DNA of 64,000 nucleotides from Rhizophagus clarus (taxonomy: Eukaryota > Glomeromycota > Glomeromycetes > Glomerales > Glomeraceae): positions 124,001 through 188,000 of the forward strand of contig BLAL01000221.1 of NCBI GenBank assembly GCA_015698045.1, in the 5' to 3' direction. The translations under genes and the position numbers were made by a program. The notes beneath the pieces were generated by a model. That model was not told where the DNA came from. It was given only the letters and a program-made list of their open reading frames with translations, and made no database searches. How positions within the stretch are numbered: the first letter of the stretch is position 1; each line of letters opens with the position of its first letter. Shown in pieces: positions 48,897 through 58,514 of the stretch.

Positions 48897-49404
48897 TACA
48901 TCACTCTTCTTATTTAATTTTAAAATATTGCTATTCGCCAATACTTTCGGATCAATATAAGAAACCATACCAAATAATTTTGATTGTGAATTAGATGCTT
49001 CGTCGATCCTCTTTGATAATCCAAAATCTGCCAACTTGATGGAATTTCGATGAACCAATACATTACAGGAATGCTATTATAATAAACAAATAATAAATAT
49101 TATATAATTAATTTGTAAATTATGTTAATGAATATTTTATTAAAAAAATTACCAAGTCTCTGTGAACAATTCCTTCATCATGCAAACATAATACGGAACA
49201 GGCCAATTGATGGGCCAAATTGTATTTATCGTTCCAGGTAAGTCTATGGAAGTTATTTTTTAGATAATCACGAAGAGTGCCACCGTCAGCATATTCCATT
49301 ACTAACAAATAATTTCTTGATCGGTAAGCCTTATTTTCTAATAAAAATAATCATCATCATTTATTAATTTAAAAAGAAAAAAATAATATAAGTTTGGTCG
49401 TTAT

Positions 49405-49644
49405 TAGGGATGGTATCGGTTCAATTTGGTTTATAAACCAGCGGCTTAGAAGCAAACCAACCCAACCGATTTAACGCAAACAGCAGTTAAACTGTAGTTT
49501 AAGCTGCGGTTCAAACCTAAGTTTGAACCATGATTTGAACCACAAGTTGAACCACATTTTGAACCAAACCGCGGTTTGAAATGTCAAACCGGCTTGTCTC
49601 GGCACGGTTTCGAACTGCGGTAAACCGGTTCGATATCATCCCTA
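49405..49644. mobile_element. 240-bp hAT-type MITE in a kinase intron
   Basis: The left end TAGGGATGGTATCGGTT and the right end ...GTTCGATATCATCCCTA are inverted repeats. The 8-bp duplication GTCGTTAT (49,397-49,404 and 49,645-49,652) marks the insertion. The interior is made of degenerate GGTTTGAACC/GGTTCAAA repeats. It lies between kinase exons 2 and 3 and so need not disturb coding. Confidence 0.8.
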
Positions 49645-50062
49645 GTCGTTATATTGATGTTTAAGTATTTGTAAATACCTGACTCTAACTTTGTAATTCC
49701 ATAAAACCTAATAATATTATGATAGAAATCTACCTCTCTCTGAAGTTTGATCTTAAATTATGAACGTACAATAAATAAATATGATATGTGTATATATCGT
49801 TAATACATAAAATATTTTTAATAATAAATAATTACCTCATTGATGATTTCTTTTAGAGTAATATCATTAAGATTGAAAAAGATTTTACCGCTAAATAATT
49901 ATCAAGATTTTTCCAATTTGCACGAAAAACTGTTCCGAATGCTCCGTAACCAATTTCTTGAATATTTTTAAAATGTTCATATTCATAATATTTAATATGA
50001 CTTTTATCAATAGCTTCTTCAATCCAATTAATCCTTTCATCTATATTTCCGTTATTTTGCAT

Positions 50063-52690
50063 TTTGTTGTTATTTTTATTATTAGAAATAAATTATGAAA
50101 AATAAATAAAAAAAAAAAATCATTTTATTTGCTTCATACTTTTTTATAATTAAGATAAGTAAGATCGACCGGTTTTCGGACAAAGTTTAAACATATCAAA
50201 GATGTATTACCCCTGACCTATCTTGACCTATCAGATTTCATTTAGTTTTAAAAAGGAAATTTGGCAAGTCACGTTTCACCACGTTGGGTGACACAAATAT
50301 CACAGTATTTCCGTTCCTTATCCAAAATGGTTGTAATCGATGTATATGTAGCACAAAAACATCAAAAATTAAAAATTCCTTGCGATTACATTTAAATTTT
50401 TCTACAGTTTGTGCCATATATAGTCAATACATTACATATTATATACATGCAAGTTTTTAATTTTATTTATATTATTTAACTCATTATCATAATAATAACT
50501 ATTAAACTTATATATATAAAAAAAAAAATTAAATGTAGGAGAAAATATTTAATAGGTTGTTATATATAATCAGTTTGTTTATTTATACGTAATTGGATGA
50601 AGAGAATGTTTCTAATTGGTCAATATAATTAGTTTATTATTTATTTCCAAATTTTTATTATGTGGCTGTTAACTTGATATAAAATTTGTTCAATCAATTT
50701 TCACTTGATCTTGGACGTTATTTAATTGAAATTTAATATTATAAGAAACATACTTAGATAAACAAGTATGATTATGATTTAAATTCAAATTTCCTATCGA
50801 TTTTGATCCATTATTATTTCGTATTGTATATATTGAATATTTATAAAATAATAAAAACGAGCGAAACATGTCAAACAATAGAGCATTTGATTGGTCAAAT
50901 TTCACGGATGTCCGATCATTTGTTGTTGGTTAGTTAAAAATGGCAATGATCGTGAGTGAACTTAGATTTATTAGATAGCAATTCCATATATACTTCTGTA
51001 TACACTTTTTTTGTGTAAAGCGCATGCAAAGCAGACTATTTCTGTGCAAATAATAAACTGACGTGATTTTCAGGAAAAAACATATGGTATGTTAACCTAT
51101 ACTGTATTAGACCAGAGTAAGCAATTATGAAGATATAATCCAATCTTTTAAATCGTTTAAAAATAATTTGATTAAATAAACATCAAATGCATAATTAAAA
51201 AAAAAGTTATTTTTACTTTTTCGTAATAAGTACGGAACTTATCTTGTAATATTTGTAACTAAAATAAAGAATTTATTTCATTAAACTTTTATAAAACAAA
51301 TCTATTTGTTATGTTTACCAACCAGTATAAAGGTTGTCACGTGAAGCATTGAAGATGTATTGAGACAATTGATTTTAAATTTGAAAAATAAAAAAAAAGA
51401 TGTAATGACGAGTTTTACGATTTCCTAAAGTATGATATGTGTCAAACGTAAGACTCTATTTCAAAATTTTGAATTTTTGTAAAAAAGAGTAATGAATGTA
51501 GAGCAGCGATATTTGCAGATTACCATCAAAAAATCTGTAAAAAAAAGGTTTGTATTGTGTATTTATAAAATTTACTAGACTGATTTGTAATAGTATCGGC
51601 CCATTTTCTTCGATATCAATGGCTGATTCATTTAAAATCTAAATATTGTGAATTATTTAATAACTTTACAATTTAATTAAAACGATCGGACATGCCAAAA
51701 GTTCGGAAGACCGATCAGTTTTATATATGAAAACTGATAAAAAACAGATCGGTTAACTGCAAATAGTATTCTATATCAGATAATATATTCTAAATAAATA
51801 TCTTTTTTTTCAACTGAGAATACATTAAATAATTATTTGTATCTACCTATATTATTCTCATTTTTTTTTTTTATTTGAAGGCTGCTTATAGCGCTAGAAC
51901 TCTAAGTATGCCGCACTGTGTATGGATAATACACTTAATAGACAAGGGTGTTTAAAACCTAACTAATTTATTAATAACCTAATAAGACATGGGCACAGCC
52001 TTTCGAAACGAGATGCCGCATGACGACACAAAAACGCACTTGGAAGGGATAAAAGAAAATGGAGGAGAATACTAAGGGAATCCATAAAACTTGATCCCGG
52101 CTCTTAGAACAAATGTTCATCCACCTGCACCGCTCGTTGGTGGCGCCTCTACACCTTTGAATAACACAAAAAAAACTAATTAATAACAAATGTCTTCCCT
52201 TGATAAATCAATCTAGCCAGTGAGACTCTAAGCAAATGAAAGGGAATATGAAACTTTGAGAGAGCATATTAGTAACGCGACATCAAAATGGTTACCCTTC
52301 TTATAGTAATTTGACGAGGGCTTTTAATAAAGTCTATATTATTCTCATTTTTGAAATTTTGTTGCACTTATAAGGAAATGATACATTTGTATCACCTAGC
52401 ATAGAATCGCTAGTTTTCATCCCGGAATAATCAAATTGTATATTTTATTATAGCAGACATAACTAATAATGAGAATCTAGTAATTTTCATTTTATGAAAA
52501 AAAAATTGCATAAATTTCTGAGTAATTTCACAAATACTACGGTTGATCAACAGCTGAATTTAGGGTTGTTACGCAAGTGCTACACCATAAATTTACACGA
52601 ACTATAAATAGAACTTTTTTTATCTTTATTGGTTTCAACCGTCAAAAATTTTTTATTGCTTATTTTATCTGATTATAAAATATTAACAAT
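50063..52690. other. intergenic between opposed kinase-Sel1 copies
   Basis: 2.6 kb between the starts of two divergently oriented kinase copies. It contains the MITE fragment at 51,691 and, at about 51,880-52,170, a less AT-rich segment whose minus strand reads like degraded coding sequence (for example SGAGGWTFVLRAGIKFYGFP). No gene can be built. Confidence 0.4.
51691..51830. mobile_element. truncated copy of the 5.2-kb hAT MITE family
   Basis: CATGCCAAAAGTTCGG, then GATCGGTTAACTGCAAATA and ATATCTTTTTTTTCAACTGA, follow the same order as GATGCCAAAAGTTCGG, GATTGGTTAATTGTAAATA and ATATCTTTGCTTCAATTGA in the element at 5186. The right half and its terminal repeat are missing. Confidence 0.6.
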
Positions 52691-53800
52691 ATGCAAAATA
52701 ATATAAATGAATGGATTAATTGGATTGAAGAGGCTATTAATAGAAAACTTATTAAATATTATGAATTTGAAAATTTTAAAAATATTCAAGAAGTTGGTTC
52801 CGGTGGTTTTCCGCGCAAATTGGAAAAAATTTGATCATTATTTAGCGTTAAAATCTTTTTTTAATCTTAACAATATTACCTTAAAAGAAATTGTTAATGA
52901 GGTAATTTTATTATTACTAAATTGATTTCATATTTATTCCTACGTATTCATTTCATATTTATTTATATATTTATTTTCTTAATTATTGTACGTTCATAAT
53001 TTAGCTTAAACTTCAGCGAGAAGTAGATTTTCATAGTAATATTATTCGCTTTTATGGAATTACAAAATTTGAGTCAGGTATTTTATTAATATTCAAATAT
53101 CATTAACTAATATTAGGTTTTATTTAAAATTTGTTTTCGTAAAAGCTACTAGATAATTGTTTTTTTTGTTAGAAAATAAAATCGACCAGAAAAAAATTAT
53201 TTGTTGGTAATGGAATATGCTGACAGTGGCACTCTTCGTGATTATTTGAACAAAAACTTTAATATTCTTGGTTGGAAAAATAAATACGATTTAGTATACC
53301 AATTAGCTTGTTCTGTATTATGTTTACATGATGAAGGAATAGTTCACCGAGACTTGGTAATTTTTTTTTAAAAAAAAGTATTTTGTTAATCAAATTAAGT
53401 TAATATTATTTTATATATTGAAAAAATAGCTAATAAAGATTATGCAATAGGGCAATTGGGCAATTTAATTTAGGATTGAATTATGGAAATGGAATAAGTG
53501 TTAAAAAAGATTTAAAAATGGCTGCATATTGGTATGAAAAAGCTGCAAATAATGGACATTTGAAAGCTATGCATAATCTTGCTCATTTGCAGTACATAAA
53601 AAATATGGAAGCTGATGGAAATCATCAAAAAGCTTTTGAATTATTTGAAAAGCCAGCTGAAGGAAATTATGCACAATGTTAGTAGATGTTTTAGTGGTGG
53701 AATTAGAATTGATACCAATAAGCAAAAGCAGCTAAATTATATCAAAAAGCGGCAAATTTAGTGACTCAGTATAATCTTGCAGACTCAGGACACTAACATA
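52691..53800 (+). pseudogene. second kinase-Sel1 copy, heavily deleted
   Basis: It starts like the gene at 50,062 (MQNN...INWIEEAI, KNIQEVGSGGF). A deletion in the glycine loop shifts the frame, after which NWKKFDHYLALKSFF continues in another frame. Exon 2-like KLQREVDFHSNIIRFYGITK and exon 3-like MEYADSGTLRDYL...HDEGIVHRDL follow, the latter with a frameshift. The sequence then jumps from the HRDL donor straight into Sel1 repeats (MAAYWYEKAANNGHLKAM, GNHQKAFELFEK), so the kinase C-lobe and half the repeats are gone. Confidence 0.85.
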
Positions 53801-54450
53801 GTTCCATCCCTTTTTCGTAAAATTTAAATTTATTCACGGTCATAGTATTCTAGTTTCAACAATTTTAGCAGAATAGTATATTATAAAAATAAATTATTTC
53901 TTTCATCTATTAGTAAAAATAAACAAGATTTTTATTTTATCTTTTTAGAGATGAACATAGTATTATTGACGTCCAAACCAAAATTTAAATAGAAAAACTA
54001 TTTAAAATAATTACCAACTGAATGCAGGAAATAATACATATATATAAATATTGTATTTATGTGCTTATTGATAACAGTAATAGTTTTATAATGTTGCATT
54101 GTATTCTTTAAAGTAGAAACTGAATATAAATCTTCATAGATCAGTGCGCATTTTCTGAGTACATTACTTACATTGTGTATATGTTTTTTTTACATCAATA
54201 TATAATTAAATATTATAAAGCGATTTTTAAAATTTTTACAAATGGAATTGATTTTACTCTTCCATGAAAAGACACTTTTTTGCATTACGTAAATAATAGA
54301 TAATAGACATGTGATTAGGAAAAAATTAAATCCGACATGAGCAATAAAATTATTCCACGATAGTAACGCAATGTTCCACCAATCAGAATTTGAGAATAGT
54401 GCAGTATACAAATTGATTTCTTTTTTATTTATTACTATTAATATAAAAAA
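53801..54450. other. intergenic
   Basis: AT-rich; no gene was seen. The last 30 bp resemble the leader of the 26.3-kb membrane-protein gene. Confidence 0.35.
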
Positions 54451-55043
54451 ATGGCAAATATTCATATACTTTCTCTATTACAACTCAGGCCTTTTACCAT
54501 TTATATGGTTTCTCATTGAATTTATTTTCAGAACTTGTGTTGACCTTTGAGAAGCCATCACTTTTTATGATTTCTTTAAGTTGGAAGCAAAATTATAAAG
54601 AGGTGATAACATAGTACCTCCTCTTTTCATCTGGATTTTTAAGATTATCATAAATATGGATTTCCCTTTGCAAGGAACTTGAAAGCAAAAATATAAAGAG
54701 GTGATACCTCCTCTTTTCATCTGTTTTATTCAAGATTATCCTGAGATAACTGCATGTTTTTCAGAAGTTAAACCTAATTGCACTTTATATAAAATATGTC
54801 AAAATATATGGAAATCTTTTGGATTATGTATATAATAATTATAATATTTTTATTAAAAATGAAATTAAAGCATTTTGTTCACTCAACAACTCAATTGGTG
54901 GATAAACAATCTGAAATAGTGATGCACAATGTAGTTTATGAAATTTTATTTACTTTTATAGGATCTCTTACTTCCTAACCCAATATTTCCCAAAGATTGA
55001 TAAAGAGTATGGATAAAAAGATGTTGATTTATGTATATACTAA
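54451..55043 (+). pseudogene. decayed copy of the 26.3-kb membrane-protein gene
   Basis: ATGGCAAATATTCATATACTT followed by CATTACAACTCAGG-like sequence parallels 26,313 onward. Later blocks also match in order: TGGTTTCTCA, GAGAAGCCATCACTTTTTATGA, GGAACTTGAAAGCAAAAAT (twice, so part is duplicated), TTCAAGATTATCCTGAGA, the exon 2 sequence GATCTCTTACTTCCT, and intron TTGATTTATGTATATACTAA. Homology stops abruptly at 55,043, where GC-rich foreign sequence begins. Numerous frameshifts make it dead. Confidence 0.75.
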
Positions 55044-55165
55044 GTCGTCGGTACCTGGCTATGCCAGGCGCTGGGCTGAAGCCCCAGTATACATCCACCC
55101 CTCCGGGTGAAAACCCTATCAGATCCCCTTCCAGTTAGGCTGGGCGCCTTACGGCGCCGTCTCTA
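55044..55165. repeat. GC-rich multi-hairpin terminus
   Basis: Four compact inverted repeats within 105 bp: CCTGGC-TAT-GCCAGG (55,054-55,068), CTGGG...CCCAG (55,071-55,087), CACCC-CTCC-GGGTG (55,096-55,109) and GGCGCC-TTAC-GGCGCC (55,143-55,158). The composition is unlike anything else in the window. Its position right at the insertion boundary suggests a terminal structure of the element, or a separate small retro-insert (SINE-like) with a folded RNA. No tRNA or ribozyme consensus was matched. Confidence 0.7.
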
Positions 55166-55189
55166 ACAATACCATGGATAAATACCATT

Positions 55190-55960
55190 TCCCTTGGTAC
55201 AAACTACTATGTATACTCCTCGTACCAACATTGTACCAGTCCTCGTACCAGCAAACATAACAAATAACCATCAAAATCACGAAATAAAGGCAAAATCATA
55301 TACAACATCACTCTGGTACGAATGGTCAAAGAGAATTTCAAAAAATTTTAAGAAAAAAACTCCAGACATCATACATATATACCTATATATACCCCTATAC
55401 GTATAAAAAAAAAAAATAAAATATTTTGAAAAATTTCTCTGACCAATGTACCAGACGAATTTCAGACCCAAAAGTATCGATTTTACAGTTCCAAAGTCTC
55501 CAGAAAGCCAATTTCATCATCGACCCTGGTACAAGGAGTGGTCAAAATTGGTACAAACTTAGACCCCCCGCTCTTTGTACCAAAATATTGGCATCACTCT
55601 TGGTACGAACTTCAGACATCATACATATATACCTATATATACCCCTATACGTATAAAAAAAAAAATAAAATATTTTGAAAAATTTCTCTGACCAATGTAC
55701 TAGACGACCAAAGTATCGATTTTACATTTCTGAAGCCTTCAGAACGTTAATTTTGCTAAAATTCTGGTCAAAAAAAAATGGACCAAATTGGTCCTAGAAA
55801 AAAATTCGCTGTTTGTACCAAAATATTAGTACCACTTTTAGGTCAATGACCTTGGTCCAAACTCTGATACATACTTCTTATACAGATCAGTCCTTATACT
55901 AGATACCCATACCAGTCATCAATCGGTTCGTACCTGGGTGTATCAACCCCCAAGAGACAA
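55190..55960. repeat. leader with repeated TGGTACNAA / TTGTACCA motifs
   Basis: GGTAC or GTACC occurs about 14 times in 0.9 kb, in both orientations (for example TTGGTACAAAC at 55,194 and 55,549, TTGTACCAAAA at 55,576 and 55,815, CGTACCTGG at 55,930). Such dense two-way iterons can be replication-origin or protein-binding arrays; that role is inference. Confidence 0.6.
55363..55707 (+). repeat. 96-bp near-identical direct repeat pair
   Basis: Copies at 55,363-55,458 and 55,613-55,707 run from CAGACATCATACATATATAC through TACCCCTATACG, a poly-A run (12 versus 11) and TTTCTCTGACCAATGTAC to AGACGA. They differ only in the A-run length and one C/T change. Each copy gives a short spurious frame. 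The spacing is 250 bp. Confidence 0.9.
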
Positions 55961-56033
55961 ATATACTGAAAAAATCGTAATTAAACATAGTCGATATATA
56001 GGTATCAAAAAAAAATAAATTAAACAAAACTTC

Positions 56034-56043
56034 TACTAAAGTA
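56034..56043 (+). promoter_or_regulatory. putative element promoter TACTAAAGTA
   Basis: The decamer TACTAAAGTA lies 11 bases before the helicase ATG. The same decamer lies 13 bases before the ATG of the gene at 61,106. Shared sequence and spacing suggest an element-specific transcription signal. Confidence 0.4.
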
Positions 56044-56054
56044 TCTAACTAACA

Positions 56055-58439
56055 ATGAGTAACCAAAGCCAATCACATAAAGCATCTCGTGGTCAATTCC
56101 TCTTAGCTACACCTACTCAGGAATTCAGTAGCCAAACTCTTAGAAAGTACTTATATTCAGCTAAGTCTTTTCAAGAGCTTGCACCTGCTAAAAAGTATTT
56201 GATAAGTTACTTTGCACGTAGTGATGTAGGTGTATATAAGTGGTTTCCAAAGAAACAAATTTTTAAGCATTATCCTCAACAGAAAGCTGAAGATTCTTTT
56301 ATCCAAAAAGATGTCGTACAATTCAAAAATAATGAAGGAAAGGTAGTTGGTTCATTCGATATTCAGGCTTGGTTCTTTAGAGATACCCCATTCTTTATTC
56401 CTGAAGTGAACCCGTATCAGCCTAAAATATTTTGTGATACAGATGGTGGATACTATATCAATGAATTTGCTGGCTTTCTCCATCCTAATCCACCTCCATT
56501 TCATGAATTTAGCCAAGAAATTCGTGATCAGGTAATGCTAATTATTAATCATATGGAAGAAGTGCTTTGTTCATCAGATAAAAGGCAAGCTTATTATATG
56601 AAAAATCTGGTTATGCGTATTGCTATTGGCCAAAAGATGCAAAAAACAATATTTCTATATTCAGGTCCAGGAACAGGTAAAACAATGCTTACATGGTTTC
56701 TTCGTGAAAAAGTTCTTGGCCCAAAAATTACTATGAAAACTACAAATGAAAAAATTATCACTGGGCAGTTTAATAAAGAGCTAGAAGGTAAATGCTTATT
56801 AGTTTTAGAAGAAATGTCTAATTCCAAATCCACAGACTGGATTACTTTTGCAAATCGCCTTAAAGACTTTATAGATAGCGACACTTTAATGATAGAAGAA
56901 AAACATAGGACGCCTTATCCTGTTACCAATATTACGAATCTAATTATTAACAGTAATAATAGCAAGACTATTCGGCTAGACAGAAATGACAGAAGATATT
57001 TCATTCCAGATGTCTCAGAAAAGTATGTTAATAATGGTACTGGTATGGACCACTACTATGCTCCATTAGATTCGGCTATAAAAGATCCAGAAGTTGGTAA
57101 AGCTTTTTATTCCTATGCATTAGAATACGTAAAGCTTAATCCAGATTTTAATGAACGTAAGATCCCTATGACAAAAACCAAACTAATGATGATAAATAGG
57201 GATAATAATAAAGTTCACGAATTCATTAAAGAAAAATATATAATCCAGCATAAAGATCTAGATGAGTCGTCATCTACATTATATTATAATTTTAAAGCCT
57301 GGTTTGCTACATATGCCAGTTCTAATAAAAAACCCCACACTGTACAAGAATTTACTCATGCATTAGGAGAACTTGGAATAAAAGCTAAACAAAAGAGAAT
57401 TGGAGATCGAAAAGCTAATAAAAGACTCCAATGGTATTCAGCTACATATGCTGATCTTTATACTATATTTATGAAAAAGAATATGATAGACGAAGCTGAA
57501 AATATTGATATACCTGAAGGTTGTGAAGAATCTGAAGTCCCCCCTGATATTCCACCTGAAAGGCTTCCCAATTATGTTCATGAGCAAAAGAAAAGTTCAC
57601 CACCAGTTCCTCCAAAGCCAGTGCATCTAAAGGTAGAAGTGAAAGAAGAAGCGACTTCTCCATTGACATCATCTGAACCCACCGCTTCAGAATCTGTTGA
57701 AAACCTAATAGATCACTTCATAACAGAACTAATTACTCTTATACCACCTTCGGTTAAGTCAGAGGAAGAACCAAAAGTAGAGCAAGAACCAGAGATAGAA
57801 CCAGAGCCATATGGAATACCTGGTTCTTCTAAACCAATCGAACCATCTATACCACAAGAAGTACCAAAGCAAGACCTAAAGTCAGTTCAAAAAGCTAATC
57901 CTAATCCTATGCCTAAAATGAATACCGCCAAATATTGGGAATGGATAGATAGACATAAATATGACTACATAAAGCCCTGGTACAAGAATTCTCGTGATGA
58001 AATGATAAATGAGCTATATTCTACAGCCAAAGAATGTTGGGCTAAATATTACGAAGATGATCAATATGACTGGGAATTACTCTTAGCCGAATTGGAGGAA
58101 TTTGATAAGATTATAAGAAGAGATAACCTATATCTCGTCAAATTTGGTGATGCCATAGATAAGCTAAAAGAATGGATCAAATATAATGATGAGGTGGATA
58201 GGCACATAGAATGCGTAGAACTTGCTGACTATCTAAGAAAATACATTGAGAATAAGGAAACTATATTTGTAGAACCTCCTTCTGGCTATAAAGTTGCAAA
58301 ATTACAACCACAGATAATAGAATGCCATAGCACAATAAATGAACGTAAATGTATGGAGGCCAATGGTAAGGAATACGAATCAGATTATAATGATGGTTTA
58401 TCTGATGATGGCTTATTTGGTGAAATTGATCAATTATAA
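56055..58439 (+). CDS. SF3/D5-type replicative helicase
   Basis: 794 residues, no intron. Residues about 35-190 resemble the D5_N-type region preceding viral helicases (YYINEFAGFLHP near 135-146). The SF3 ATPase has Walker A GPGTGKT (204-210), Walker B CLLVLEEM (247-254) and the sensor LIINSNN (296-302). A winged-helix-like part near residues 400-490 follows (YYNFKAWFATYASSN, FTHALGELGIKAKQKR). Residues about 505-640 are acidic and proline-rich, probably disordered. The last 150 residues hold an aromatic, helical domain (AKYWEWIDRHKYDYIKPWY). SF3 helicases unwind DNA at viral origins. The primase domain common in D5 proteins is not evident, so priming must come from elsewhere or be protein-primed. 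The polymerase follows 75 bp downstream. Confidence 0.85.
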   Translation: MSNQSQSHKASRGQFLLATPTQEFSSQTLRKYLYSAKSFQELAPAKKYLISYFARSDVGVYKWFPKKQIFKHYPQQKAEDSFIQKDVVQFKNNEGKVVGSFDIQAWFFRDTPFFIPEVNPYQPKIFCDTDGGYYINEFAGFLHPNPPPFHEFSQEIRDQVMLIINHMEEVLCSSDKRQAYYMKNLVMRIAIGQKMQKTIFLYSGPGTGKTMLTWFLREKVLGPKITMKTTNEKIITGQFNKELEGKCLLVLEEMSNSKSTDWITFANRLKDFIDSDTLMIEEKHRTPYPVTNITNLIINSNNSKTIRLDRNDRRYFIPDVSEKYVNNGTGMDHYYAPLDSAIKDPEVGKAFYSYALEYVKLNPDFNERKIPMTKTKLMMINRDNNKVHEFIKEKYIIQHKDLDESSSTLYYNFKAWFATYASSNKKPHTVQEFTHALGELGIKAKQKRIGDRKANKRLQWYSATYADLYTIFMKKNMIDEAENIDIPEGCEESEVPPDIPPERLPNYVHEQKKSSPPVPPKPVHLKVEVKEEATSPLTSSEPTASESVENLIDHFITELITLIPPSVKSEEEPKVEQEPEIEPEPYGIPGSSKPIEPSIPQEVPKQDLKSVQKANPNPMPKMNTAKYWEWIDRHKYDYIKPWYKNSRDEMINELYSTAKECWAKYYEDDQYDWELLLAELEEFDKIIRRDNLYLVKFGDAIDKLKEWIKYNDEVDRHIECVELADYLRKYIENKETIFVEPPSGYKVAKLQPQIIECHSTINERKCMEANGKEYESDYNDGLSDDGLFGEIDQL

Positions 58440-58496
58440 GGGCTAGTTATTTTATTTTTTCAAATATATTAATGAAAAATTAGTAATTAAATAAAT

Positions 58497-58514
58497 ACTA
58501 TATATTTCAAAGAA
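58497..58514 (+). promoter_or_regulatory. putative promoter TATATTTCAAAG before the polymerase
   Basis: ACTATATATTTCAAAGAA ends directly at the polymerase ATG. A similar TAGTATATTCAAA precedes the ATG at 63,561. It may be a second promoter class of the element. Confidence 0.3.

Larger units (their letters stand above)
46162..50062 (-). pseudogene. protein kinase with C-terminal Sel1 repeats, broken
   Basis: Exons in transcript order: 50062-49836, 49751-49679, 49337-49153, 49073-47404 (holding the Tc1 element) and 47321-46162. The kinase shows a glycine loop IGYGAFGTVFRANW, AVK, the catalytic loop HRDLHSCNVLV split by an intron, DFG in KLADFGLSKRI, SDVYS..LWEMSSGRPPF, and an ERPSMKEVVDEL C-lobe. 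About six Sel1 (TPR-like) repeats follow, such as AAYWYEKAANNGH, in residues after 470. It is broken twice: one T is missing after AVKSF in exon 1 (near 49,877), and a 1,337-bp Tc1 element splits the SDVYS segment. The Sel1 exon itself is intact. Intact relatives are Tyr-kinase-like signalling proteins that are greatly expanded in AM fungi. Confidence 0.85.

Noticed and set aside
55044..55165. tRNA gene or tRNA-derived SINE head
   Set aside because: No A/B box pair with correct spacing and no cloverleaf; GGGTGAAAACCC only loosely recalls a B box.
55194..55656. Two short frames ending IIHIYLYIPLYV
   Set aside because: Both come from the 96-bp direct repeat; identical ends reflect the repeat, not a gene.
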